Position numbers and translations under genes: made by a program
Notes under the pieces: generated by a model
Seen by the model: the letters and a program-made list of their open reading frames with translations, nothing else
Database searches by the model: none
What the model was told of the DNA's origin: nothing
Shown here: positions 15,954-23,932 of the stretch, piece after piece
Layout of the letters: the number at the start of each line of letters is the position of its first letter
Position numbering within the stretch: the first letter of the stretch is position 1
From: JBCCGE01 sp039029455
GTDB lineage: Bacteria > Pseudomonadota > Gammaproteobacteria > Arenicellales > Poriferihabitantaceae
NCBI GenBank assembly: GCA_039029455.1
Contig: JBCCGE010000030.1
Location: 1 to 36,424 of the forward strand
Length of the DNA: 36,424 nt
Direction: 5' to 3'

Positions 15954-16716
15954 ACATCCTCACAAACTCTGCGACGCCAATATTCTCCGGGCGATCCGTA
16001 GCGTCGACTCCGCAGCTTTCAAAATCTTCATTTTGAAAGAGCGCTTTTAGAGAATTTCGAATTGTTTTGCGACGCTGCGAGAACGCCTGCTTAACCACTT
16101 CTTGCAGACACGAATAATCTTCCAGAGGTTGTGTTTTCGTTTTCGGCGTCAGGTGAACCACGGTTGATATTACTTTGGGTGGCGGATTGAACGCGTCAGG
16201 AGGGACGTCGAACAGCTGTTGGCAATCCAGAATACGCTGTGACATTACGGAAAGTCGTCCCCACTGTTTGCTGCCCGTACTCGCGGTGAGTCTGTCAGCC
16301 ACTTCCTTTTGCACCATGAAAACCATGTGTTTAATGGCGTCAATGTGATCGAGCAGATGAAACAAAAGCGGCGTGGAAATGTTGTACGGCAGATTTCCGC
16401 AGACCAGCAGATTCTCTGAGCCAAGTTCCTGTTTAAGCTGCTGAAAGTCAACCGCCAAAACATCGGCGGCAATGATGTTGATCTGATCCCTGCAGTATTT
16501 CTCACGCAAGTGAGCGACCAGATCTCTGTCGAGTTCGATTGCTGCTGCGGTCTGTGTGTTCGTCAGAAGAAATTCTGTCAGTGCACCCAGACCAGGGCCG
16601 ATCTCTATGACCCCACAGCCTTCACTGCGTCGATCAATTTCATCCGAGATTCGTGACAGTACATTTGTGTCTGTCAAAAAGTGTTGCCCAAATCGCTTGC
16701 GAGCTTTGTGCGCCAT
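15916..16716 (-). CDS. rsmA: 16S rRNA dimethyladenosine transferase
   Basis: A 266-residue SAM-dependent methyltransferase (KsgA) that dimethylates two adjacent adenines near the 3' end of 16S rRNA. The N-terminal KARKRFGQHFLTD, EIGPGLGALTEFLL (motif I) and the catalytic GNLPYNIST (motif IV) are clear, and FNPPPKVISTVVHL is typical of the C-terminal domain. The start ATG overlaps the pdxA stop by 1 nt (TAATG), so the pair is cotranscribed as in the E. coli pdxA-rsmA arrangement. apaG does not follow. The 3' end overlaps plsC. Confidence 0.97.
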   Translation of the reverse strand: MAHKARKRFGQHFLTDTNVLSRISDEIDRRSEGCGVIEIGPGLGALTEFLLTNTQTAAAIELDRDLVAHLREKYCRDQINIIAADVLAVDFQQLKQELGSENLLVCGNLPYNISTPLLFHLLDHIDAIKHMVFMVQKEVADRLTASTGSKQWGRLSVMSQRILDCQQLFDVPPDAFNPPPKVISTVVHLTPKTKTQPLEDYSCLQEVVKQAFSQRRKTIRNSLKALFQNEDFESCGVDATDRPENIGVAEFVRMSNHLARSRQAHS

Positions 16717-17702
16717 TACTTTGCGATGTTCCGCACAAATTGTCTGGCCTTATCGATTGCCGCGCTCATGCTTTGGCTGTTGGCCCGTCCGGTTGCTGCC
16801 AGGTCTACAGCCGTGCCGTGGTCCACTGAGGTTCGGATGATCGGCAGTCCAAGGGTAATGTTGACTGTGTCACCAAAATCGTTGTGTTTAATCACAGGCA
16901 GCCCCTGATCATGAAACATGGCCAGCACGGCATCGAGTTGACGCAGCTGATGGGGGGCAAATGCGGTGTCCGCAGGTAGCGGTCCAACGATATCTTTGCC
17001 CTCCGATCGCAATGCATTGATTGCAGGTTCAATAATGGTTATTTCCTCGTCACCCAGATGCCCGCCTTCGCCGGCGTGAGGGTTGAGTCCGCAGACTCCG
17101 ATCGTTGGTCGCTCAATATTGTAGAGTCGCTTCAGATCATCGTTGATGATCCTGATCGTCTCAATCAGCATGTCCTGATTGAGTGCCTGACTCACTTTAA
17201 CAATTGGCAGATGAGTCGTGGCGAGACAGACTTTCATACGTTCACTTGCCAGCATCATCACGGGTTTCGCGACATTACACAACGCAGCGATTAATTCGGT
17301 ATGACCACTAAAGGCGTGACCGGCATCGTTAATGATGCCTTTGTGAACCGGTGCGGTCACCATAGCATCGGCCTTTCCTTCCTGACACAGCGACACACAC
17401 CGATGGATACACTCCAGAACGTAGCCACTATTGGACGGGTCGAGTTGACCGGGCTCAGACTCACGGCTGAGCGGGGTGTGTAATACATTTATTTTTTTTT
17501 CCTGAACCTGGTCTGGAAACTGAGCCGGATTCGAAATTCGGTTGAAGTCCATAGCCATATTCAGCATCCGGGCCCGGGTCTCCAGCATGTCGGCGTCAGC
17601 CACCAGAAGTAAATCCTGGGAAACCTGATTCTCAAGCGCGCCAAGCGTTACATCCGGACCGATTCCGGCCGGTTCTCCGACGCTGATTGCAATGTGTGTC
17701 AT
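16716..17702 (-). CDS. pdxA: 4-hydroxythreonine-4-phosphate dehydrogenase
   Basis: A 328-residue enzyme of the DXP-dependent pyridoxal phosphate pathway, oxidising 4-phosphohydroxy-L-threonine with NAD. Typical blocks are ISVGEPAGIGPDVTL at the N-terminus, FSGHTELIAA (metal-binding His), VCGLNPHAGEGGHLGDEE, a FHDQGLPVIKH segment and IRTSVDHGTAVDLAATG near the end. The length is normal. It is followed with 1-nt overlap by rsmA. surA, its frequent upstream neighbour, is absent: the space upstream is a 380-bp intergenic region containing an inverted-repeat element. Confidence 0.97.
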   Translation of the reverse strand: MTHIAISVGEPAGIGPDVTLGALENQVSQDLLLVADADMLETRARMLNMAMDFNRISNPAQFPDQVQEKKINVLHTPLSRESEPGQLDPSNSGYVLECIHRCVSLCQEGKADAMVTAPVHKGIINDAGHAFSGHTELIAALCNVAKPVMMLASERMKVCLATTHLPIVKVSQALNQDMLIETIRIINDDLKRLYNIERPTIGVCGLNPHAGEGGHLGDEEITIIEPAINALRSEGKDIVGPLPADTAFAPHQLRQLDAVLAMFHDQGLPVIKHNDFGDTVNITLGLPIIRTSVDHGTAVDLAATGRANSQSMSAAIDKARQFVRNIAK

Positions 17703-17937
17703 AGTGTCAGAACCCGAGGGTTGTTAAGTGCAAGGACTGGCTCGTGTAGCAGATAAAGGCGGATCGATTGTGACAACATCTATTTTTAAATCAAGAGCTT
17801 ATATCCTGGTTGGTTGCTTTTTGGAAAATCCGGACTGACCTTCCAGTCTGAGACATACTAACCTGTTGCATACTGCCGATCACTCAAACTGCTTAGCTTG
17901 ATTGTCCCTGTAATCTGGACCTCCTCGAAATATTCGG
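17703..17937. other. Intergenic stretch upstream of pdxA
   Basis: No credible gene lies here. It must carry the promoter for pdxA-rsmA (reading left), but no convincing -35/-10 pair could be picked by eye. A short GACTG/CAGTC hairpin occurs near 17834-17852, without a T run. The MITE-like element begins at its right end. Confidence 0.5.
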
Positions 17938-18087
17938 ACTAGAAGCTATCTCATAAATGCATCTTGACTTGAATTACGGCGTTGCAAGCACCGTTCCGAT
18001 GCTCATTTACCCATGTAAATTGCGCTTCTCACGGTACCTGCGCCTTGTACTCCAAGCCAATCTACTATTTATGAGATGACTTCTAGT
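17938..18087. mobile_element. 150-bp MITE-like element with 21-bp terminal inverted repeats
   Basis: The ends at 17938-17958 and 18067-18087 are inverted repeats matching at 19 of 21 positions, with the shared core ATCTCATAAAT and outer ACTAGAAG. The interior is non-coding and holds a second perfect palindrome, ATTTAC/GTAAAT around CCAT, at 18005-18020. This layout is typical of non-autonomous miniature inverted-repeat elements. No transposase or second copy is in the window, so mobility is inferred. The CTAG at each outer end could be target-derived or part of the element. The right repeat contains the stop codon of the leftward protease gene. Confidence 0.7.
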
Positions 18088-18763
18088 AACCGCGCTTCGT
18101 TAATTCCATTTTGTTGCCCTCACGAACCATGTTGAGCTTATTTAGAAATGTGCCGCCAAGCAGCGGGATATCCGGAAACGCGCCCGGAATTACTGTGACA
18201 CGAACGTTGTAGAGCTTAATGTGTTCGATCGATATTTCGTTGACTTTGAAGGTTTTCATCGGGGTCACTCCAGAGGCTGTCGAAGCATACCCGCTTTCCC
18301 CTTTCTCATAATCGAGCCCCAGTCCGTCAGCCTGTCTGGAGCTAAAGGTGACTGTATTAGCACCGGTGTCTACCAGAAACCGAATCGGTCGATTATTAAC
18401 CCGACCGTTTGCGTAGAAAAAGCCCGTGCTGTCGGCCCACAACGTAAGTGTTTCGTCGCCAGTTTCCGCGGGTTCGTACTGTTCTGCAAATACGGCTGCG
18501 GTATCGTTTCCGGGTGACAGCGTCACCCGCTTACCATCAACTTCGACAATAGCCGCGTCGCTGGTGGCCTCAATGAGCGTTACTCGTGGGTGTCTGTCTG
18601 CCGAGGGAGTCAGGATGATTCTCTCTGTCCCAAGTAAAACGATGGCGCGATCTTCACCGGTGACGATGAGTTGAAGAGATTCAGCGGCTGAATTCGAGGT
18701 CGAAAGAGCAGATGAGAGTGCGATTGCAAGCGAGAATATCGCCAGGCATTTAGTCCTCAACAA
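18083..18763 (-). CDS. Periplasmic retropepsin-like aspartic protease
   Basis: A 226-residue protein starting at TTG 18763, chosen because GGGAGG lies 6 nt upstream and because it begins an N-terminal signal peptide (RTKCLAIFSLAIALSSAL, cleavage near SAA). The active-site motif is RFLVDTGANTV (Asp132-Thr-Gly-Ala) and the C-terminal PLLGGTFLNKLNMVREGNKM is typical of the single-domain clan AA proteases that act as dimers. Upstream in-frame codons to 19045 overlap the alkyltransferase gene and are not part of it. It overlaps that gene's 3' end by 14 nt, so translation is probably coupled. The stop codon TAG lies inside the right terminal repeat of the MITE-like element. Substrate unknown. Confidence 0.85.
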   Translation of the reverse strand: MLRTKCLAIFSLAIALSSALSTSNSAAESLQLIVTGEDRAIVLLGTERIILTPSADRHPRVTLIEATSDAAIVEVDGKRVTLSPGNDTAAVFAEQYEPAETGDETLTLWADSTGFFYANGRVNNRPIRFLVDTGANTVTFSSRQADGLGLDYEKGESGYASTASGVTPMKTFKVNEISIEHIKLYNVRVTVIPGAFPDIPLLGGTFLNKLNMVREGNKMELTKRGY

Positions 18764-19103
18764 TGATTTCCTCCCAGTCTGATAAATCTTCAGGCAATTC
18801 ACTGATGTGCCATCCGAAGCGTTCAAAATCAATTTTACCGTTGTTGTTGAAAATAACACCTTCAGCAAGCAGTCTGCGTCGTTGCTCGTTGTCGCTACCG
18901 CCGTCACCGCGAGGGCTGACTTTTCCCTGACTGTTGACAACACGATGCCACGGCACCTCGAGTCCGTCGGGAATCGTACCCATCGCATAGCCGACCTGGC
19001 GAGGACCGCATCCGACCATGCGGGCAATTCGGCCATAGCTGGCAACCCGACCTTTGGGGATTCGCAGGACGGTATCGTAGATTTTCTCGTAGATATCCAT
19101 CAT
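18750..19103 (-). CDS. Alkyltransferase-like DNA damage recognition protein (Atl/MGMT family)
   Basis: A 117-residue protein with the MGMT DNA-binding fold: IPKGRVASYGRIARMVGCGPRQVGYAMG, then PWHRVV where true O6-methylguanine methyltransferases have PCHRV. Trp52 replaces the acceptor Cys, marking it as a non-enzymatic Atl protein that binds O6-alkylguanine and hands it to nucleotide excision repair. The start is ATG 19103 or the adjacent ATG 19100. The latter is better spaced from AGG. It is the first gene of a minus-strand pair with the retropepsin-like protease and is divergent from exbB. Confidence 0.9.
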   Translation of the reverse strand: MMDIYEKIYDTVLRIPKGRVASYGRIARMVGCGPRQVGYAMGTIPDGLEVPWHRVVNSQGKVSPRGDGGSDNEQRRRLLAEGVIFNNNGKIDFERFGWHISELPEDLSDWEEIIVED

Positions 19104-19260
19104 TTTGCCTGCAAATATATATTTTACGTCGGTTTAGAGCGGTGAAACGGATTTCGAATTCGTTTTTACCATGGAAATCGGTAAAATCCCGGAAAGAGTC
19201 TGGATCGCCCGGCAGGTCGAATCCAAGAAGGGGAATCAACATAATACAACGCTAGTCACC

Positions 19261-19866
19261 ATGTTTGAATTGCTGAAAGCCGGTGGATTTCTGATCTGGC
19301 CTATTTTGATTTGTTCAATTATCGCTCTGGATATTGTGATTGAGCGTTTTATCGCTCTGCGCAAAAAGGAAGTTGCCCCGCCGGAGTTGATTGAAAAAAT
19401 TGGTAAACGACTCAAGAAAGGCTCAATAGATACCAAGACAATCGGGGATATAGAGGAAGACTCAGCGCTTGGAAGGGTGCTGGCAGCGGGTTTACGCAAC
19501 CCCAATCAGCATCGGGTTGTTGTCAAGGAAGCGATCGAGGAGGCCGGCCGGCACGTTGTTCATGATCTTGAAAAGAACCTGCAAACACTTGGCACTATCG
19601 CGGCAGTAACCCCGCTTCTCGGTTTGCTCGGAACGGTGATCGGTATGATTAAGGTTTTTGCAGCAATCACCACCTTTGGTGTGGGCGATCCTCAAGCCCT
19701 GGCGGAAGGCATCTCGGAGGCGCTTGTAACCACGGCAGCAGGACTTGCAGTGGGCATTCCAAGTCTTATGTTTCATCGATTTTTCCGCGGCAAGGTCAAT
19801 GAGCTTGCCGTCGACATGGAACAGCAGGCGCTGAAGTTCATGAAAATACTGCAGCGCAATCAATAG
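19261..19866 (+). CDS. exbB: ExbB/TolQ/MotA-family proton channel protein
   Basis: A 201-residue inner-membrane protein of the ExbB type, which with ExbD couples the proton gradient to TonB-dependent outer-membrane transport. ATG 19261 is chosen because MFELLKAGGFLIWPILICS aligns with usual ExbB N-termini. An in-frame ATG at 19171 would add 30 unrelated residues. Three membrane segments are visible: about 8-28, a TPLLGLLGTVIGM segment, and ALVTTAAGLAVGIPSLMF. The ribosome binding site is weak. It is followed by exbD after 18 nt, and no tonB is nearby. The TonB or TolA partner cannot be assigned. Confidence 0.88.
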   Translation: MFELLKAGGFLIWPILICSIIALDIVIERFIALRKKEVAPPELIEKIGKRLKKGSIDTKTIGDIEEDSALGRVLAAGLRNPNQHRVVVKEAIEEAGRHVVHDLEKNLQTLGTIAAVTPLLGLLGTVIGMIKVFAAITTFGVGDPQALAEGISEALVTTAAGLAVGIPSLMFHRFFRGKVNELAVDMEQQALKFMKILQRNQ

Positions 19867-19884
19867 GTTCAGGAGCAGCGGAGC

Positions 19885-20319
19885 ATGAGATTTCGTGGCA
19901 GAGACCTCGATAGTGATACCGACATCAATCTGACTCCATTGATCGACGTGGTGTTTTTGTTGCTGATTTTCTTTATGGTGACGACAACTTTTTCCAAAGA
20001 GGCGCAGATCAAGCTGCAGCTGCCTGAAGCCACTTCGTCCGAGAAAGTCGATCCGTCAGAGAAATTTCTGATGATTCAGATAGACGATTTGGGACAGTAT
20101 GCTGTTAAGGGCGCCGATGATGAATCTCCCAGAGAACTGATCAACACCAGCCACGATACTTTGAGAAAAACCATTCAGCGCGCCGCGCGAAATATGGTGG
20201 ATCCTGTAGTTCTGATAAGAGCAGATCGCAAAACACCCCACGAAGCGGTTGTTAAGGCCATGGACGCTGCGCGCAATCAGGGTTTATTTCAAATTACTTT
20301 TTCAACCGATACGAACTAG
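19885..20319 (+). CDS. exbD: ExbD/TolR-family biopolymer transport protein
   Basis: A 144-residue protein with a short cytoplasmic N-terminus, one membrane helix (about 16-40, INLTPLIDVVFLLLIFFMV) carrying the proton-relay aspartate Asp21, and a periplasmic domain ending in HEAVVKAMDAARNQGLFQITFST. AGGAG upstream of the ATG is a good ribosome binding site. It is the partner of the ExbB encoded 18 nt upstream and probably provides the force-transducing subunit. The two genes form a short unit with no tonB. Confidence 0.92.
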   Translation: MRFRGRDLDSDTDINLTPLIDVVFLLLIFFMVTTTFSKEAQIKLQLPEATSSEKVDPSEKFLMIQIDDLGQYAVKGADDESPRELINTSHDTLRKTIQRAARNMVDPVVLIRADRKTPHEAVVKAMDAARNQGLFQITFSTDTN

Positions 20320-20480
20320 CCCCATTCCGTGGTCTAAGGCGGTTGCCCGGCCGAATATTGCTCAGCCTGCGGGAGCGGCTATGCCGGTTTAACGAACCGG
20401 GATTTACGAACTGTTCAGCGGTAATGCACGAGACCAAAAGTGGATCTATCGGATCTGTGCCGTAGGAGGTTTTAACCCCT

Positions 20481-22313
20481 CTATTCGACAGTAACTGATT
20501 TTGCGAGATTTCGCGGTTTGTCGACGTCGGTGCCCTTTATCAATGCGACGTGGTAAGCCAGCAGCTGCAGTGGAATGACGAAAATGATCGGTGCAATCGA
20601 GCTGTCGACCGATGCCACATTGATCACCTCCACGTTTGACTCCGTTACCATTTCAGCGTCCGTGTCCGCAAAAACGATCAGTCGAGCGCCGCGCGCTTTG
20701 ACTTCTTCGATGTTGGCTTTCAGCTTACCAAGCAAACGATCGTTGGGCGCGACTGAAATTACCGGCATTTCATTGTCCACAAGGGCCAGAGGCCCGTGCT
20801 TTAATTCGCCCGCAGGATACGCTTCCGCATGAATATAGGAAATTTCCTTAAGCTTCAGGGCACCTTCCAGTGCAATCGGAAAATGAGCGCCACGTCCGAG
20901 AAACAGAGCGTGATGTTTGTTGGCAAACTGCTCGGCAATACCCTGAATTTGCGATTCGAGCCCAAGCACAGATTCAACCTTTGCGGGCAATTCCCGCAAT
21001 TCACGGATCATTGCGGCCTCTTCAGTCTCTGTGAGCTTGAACCGCCGTCCCAGTGCAATAGTGAGAAGTCGCAAAGCTGTGATCTGTGTGGTAAACGCTT
21101 TGGTTGATGCGACGCCAATTTCCGGACCGGCGTGAGTCATCAGCACCAGTTCTGACTCTCGAACCAGCGAGCTTTCCGGTACATTGCAGATGGTTAGAGA
21201 GTGGGTGTAACCCAGCTCCTTTGCGACTTTCAGGGCTGAAAGCGTGTCGATGGTCTCTCCCGATTGAGACAGTGTTACAACCAGGCAGTCGTCAGGTACT
21301 GCGTGATCTCTGGAGCGAAACTCACTGGCTATTTCAACCTGGCAGGGAACACCTACAGCCTCAAGCCAGTACTTGGCTACCATTCCGGCATAGAAACTTG
21401 TACCGCAGGCGATAATCTGTACCGCCTTTGTCTCGTCGAAAATAGATTCAGCATTTGCACCAAAACAGGCTTCGAGAAGCTTGGTACCCGTAATTCGGCC
21501 TTCAAGGGTATTGGTGATTGCGACCGTCTGTTCGTGAATCTCTTTATGCATGTAGTGTCGATAGCCGTTCAGCTCAACAGCATCAGCCGAGAGATTGCTG
21601 ACCTTTCGGTCGCGCTGTTGCTGACGACCGGATTGGTCAAGTATGGTGATTTCATCGCCATGAATATCAACGATGTCACCGTCTTCCAAAATAAAAAAGT
21701 CTCTGGTTACCGAAATTAATGCTGACATATCGGATGCAATGAACGACTCCCCATCGCCGATTCCAACAACCAGCGGAGATCCCCTGCGAGCACCGATGAG
21801 CCGCTCCGGTTCGTCCGCACTCACAATACCAATGGCATAAGCGCCTTCGAGTTTTGATAGTGTGGTTTTTACCGCTTCGAGTAAATCGTCATTCTGTTGC
21901 AAACAGGTGTGAATCAGATTGACGATCACTTCGGTGTCGGTGTCGGAGACAAATTCCACACCCTGGGCAATCAGGTCGTTGCGAAGAGTCTCATGGTTTT
22001 CGACAATACCATTGCACACCAGCGCCAGCGATCCGCCACTAATATGTGGATGGGCATTGAATTCAGTGGGGGGGCCGTGGGTTGCCCATCGGGTATGCGC
22101 AATACCGGTTTTACCCACCATCGACGCATTGTCGGCAACGGCGCGTTCCAGCTCTATAATTCGACCGACACTTCGCGTTCTGGCCAGCTTTTGATTGTCG
22201 TCGATCACAGCGATTCCGGCGGAGTCGTACCCTCGGTATTCCAGCCGTTTTAAGCCGTCAAGGAGTACCGGCATGACGTTGGATTTGGCGACAGCGCCGA
22301 CTATTCCACACAT
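20481..22313 (-). CDS. glmS: Glucosamine-6-phosphate synthase (isomerizing)
   Basis: A 610-residue enzyme making glucosamine-6-phosphate from fructose-6-phosphate and glutamine. The N-terminal glutaminase begins MCGIVGAV with Cys at position 2 as nucleophile, followed by RGYDSAGIAV and HTRWATHGPP. The C-terminal isomerase has two SIS domains with CGTSFYAG, LSQSGETIDT and EGALKLKEISYIHAEAYPAGELKHGPLAL, and ends PRNLAKSVTVE, the conserved terminus used by Tn7 targeting in other species. No Tn7 remnant is seen downstream. It follows glmU by 49 nt on the same strand, so the two steps towards UDP-GlcNAc are probably cotranscribed. Confidence 0.98.
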   Translation of the reverse strand: MCGIVGAVAKSNVMPVLLDGLKRLEYRGYDSAGIAVIDDNQKLARTRSVGRIIELERAVADNASMVGKTGIAHTRWATHGPPTEFNAHPHISGGSLALVCNGIVENHETLRNDLIAQGVEFVSDTDTEVIVNLIHTCLQQNDDLLEAVKTTLSKLEGAYAIGIVSADEPERLIGARRGSPLVVGIGDGESFIASDMSALISVTRDFFILEDGDIVDIHGDEITILDQSGRQQQRDRKVSNLSADAVELNGYRHYMHKEIHEQTVAITNTLEGRITGTKLLEACFGANAESIFDETKAVQIIACGTSFYAGMVAKYWLEAVGVPCQVEIASEFRSRDHAVPDDCLVVTLSQSGETIDTLSALKVAKELGYTHSLTICNVPESSLVRESELVLMTHAGPEIGVASTKAFTTQITALRLLTIALGRRFKLTETEEAAMIRELRELPAKVESVLGLESQIQGIAEQFANKHHALFLGRGAHFPIALEGALKLKEISYIHAEAYPAGELKHGPLALVDNEMPVISVAPNDRLLGKLKANIEEVKARGARLIVFADTDAEMVTESNVEVINVASVDSSIAPIIFVIPLQLLAYHVALIKGTDVDKPRNLAKSVTVE

Positions 22314-22362
22314 AATTCAGCTCCAGATAAGCGTCCCCAGATTATTGAGTCTATAGACGAGA

Positions 22363-23736
22363 TTAACATTTAGATTTAGTTGGACGTTGCCAGTTCTCGA
22401 TGTGTCGCTGTTTGCCGCGTGATATCGCGAGAGCATTGTCCGGTACATTCGCCGTTATGGTGGATCCCGCGCCGACGGTGGCGCCGGACCCTATATTCAC
22501 AGGGGCGACCAGTTGACTGTTGGAGCCGACGAATACCCGATCACCGATAAGGGTCGCGTGTTTATTGGCCCCGTCATAATTGCAGGTTATAACCCCTGCG
22601 CCGATATTGACGTCCTGACCGACCGTGCTGTCGCCAACATAGCTGAGGTGGTTGGCTTTAGACCCTTTTGACATTGCAGTCTTTTTGATTTCAACAAAAT
22701 TTCCGATCCTGACGTCATCGGACAGCACCGTCTCGGGTCTGATTCGTGCAAAGGGACCAATGTTGCAGCGCTCACCGACCACGGCCTGCTCCAATACACT
22801 GTGGCTGTCAATGACGCAGTCATTGCCCAGATTTACATTGGTCAGGATGCATCCCGGTCGGATCGTACACCGATCGCCGAGAATAATATTACCTTCGAGG
22901 ACACAATTAACGTCAACAAAGCAGTCCGAACCAAAAGTCACATGGCCTCGGATATCGACGCGATCCGGATCTGCGACTCGCAGTCCTCGATGCATGAGGT
23001 CCTCGATTGTTTTCCGCTGAAACAACCGCTCCAGACGAGCCAGCTCGAGCTGACTGTTGACGCCCAGAATTTCTTCCTCGTTTGCAGGTTGTGAAGTGCC
23101 TATACCCCCGTACTGCTCTACCGCACGCTCAATAACATCTGTCAGATAGTATTCACCCTGCTGATTATCTGTATTCAGGTCTGATAGCCAGCGCTTAAGG
23201 TCGCTGCAATTTGCAACCATAAAATTTGTATTTATTTCGGTGATCTCCTTTTCCTCAACCGATGCGTCTTTCTCTTCGACAACCCTGATCACTTTGCCGT
23301 GCCCGTCTCTCACAACTCGACCAAGACCAAATGGGTCAGAGACGCAACAGGTCATAAGCGAGAAGTCGTCATTTAGCTGCAACAACTTCTGCAGACTGTC
23401 GGCTGCGATAAGAGGGATATCTCCGTTCAGGATCAGAATGCGCGATTCCGACCCACATCCCGGTAACGCCTGCATCACTGCATGCCCGGTGCCTTTTTGC
23501 TCTGACTGGAGGCAAAAGGCAGGTCTATGGCGAGTCGATTCGACAATGGTCTTTTCAACCTGATCCGCCTGATGGCCGACTACGACGTGAGTTTTGTGCG
23601 CACCCAATGCCTCGCAGGTATTCAGGATGTGTTCGAGAATGGGACTGCCGCCCACTGTTTGAAGCACTTTAGGAATCGTGCTTTTCATGCGAGTGCCTTT
23701 ACCGGCTGCAAGGACGACGATCTCTAGATTAGTCAT
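22363..23736 (-). CDS. glmU: Bifunctional GlcNAc-1-phosphate uridyltransferase / GlcN-1-phosphate acetyltransferase
   Basis: A 457-residue two-domain enzyme giving UDP-GlcNAc for peptidoglycan and LPS. The N-terminal nucleotidyltransferase shows VLAAGKGTRMKSTIPKVL, QSEQKGTGHAV and ILNGDIPLI. From about residue 250 a left-handed beta-helix of hexapeptide repeats leads to the acetyltransferase site (GNFVEIKK, ANHLSYVGDS, NYDGANKHAT). Length is normal (456 in E. coli). It is upstream of glmS on the minus strand and divergent from the phosphoesterase gene, with a 196-bp shared upstream region. Confidence 0.98.
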   Translation of the reverse strand: MTNLEIVVLAAGKGTRMKSTIPKVLQTVGGSPILEHILNTCEALGAHKTHVVVGHQADQVEKTIVESTRHRPAFCLQSEQKGTGHAVMQALPGCGSESRILILNGDIPLIAADSLQKLLQLNDDFSLMTCCVSDPFGLGRVVRDGHGKVIRVVEEKDASVEEKEITEINTNFMVANCSDLKRWLSDLNTDNQQGEYYLTDVIERAVEQYGGIGTSQPANEEEILGVNSQLELARLERLFQRKTIEDLMHRGLRVADPDRVDIRGHVTFGSDCFVDVNCVLEGNIILGDRCTIRPGCILTNVNLGNDCVIDSHSVLEQAVVGERCNIGPFARIRPETVLSDDVRIGNFVEIKKTAMSKGSKANHLSYVGDSTVGQDVNIGAGVITCNYDGANKHATLIGDRVFVGSNSQLVAPVNIGSGATVGAGSTITANVPDNALAISRGKQRHIENWQRPTKSKC

Positions 23737-23874
23737 GTTGATTAAGCGAACTCTACGAAAAGTGTCGGAGTTGTAAATTCAACAGAATTGCAGCGTGCAG
23801 AGAGTTGCCTGGACGAATAATTTGACATTAAAGGGGCCGGATAATCACCGGGGGGTAAATTGCCTGTATGCACT

Positions 23875-23908
23875 GTAACAGTTACCATCTGTCGCCTATT
23901 GTAACTGT
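23875..23908. promoter_or_regulatory. GTAAC inverted-repeat cluster, candidate operator
   Basis: A self-complementary GTAACAGTTAC at 23875-23885 is followed by GTAACTGT at 23901-23908, which is the exact inverse of ACAGTTAC at 23878-23885. Three GTAAC half-sites within 34 bp in the divergent glmU/phosphoesterase interval look like a protein-binding site or a transcript hairpin. No regulator can be named. Confidence 0.35.
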
Positions 23909-23932
23909 CCAAATCTCCTGAAGTCGCAAAAT

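Noticed and set aside
20384..20400. CCGGTT/AACCGG hairpin between exbD and glmS as a terminator
   Set aside because: The stem is perfect but no T run follows on either strand, so intrinsic termination is not supported.
20320..20480. Tn7-type insertion downstream of glmS
   Set aside because: The glmS C-terminal target sequence is present, but only 161 bp of plain intergenic DNA lies between it and exbD, with no transposon ends.
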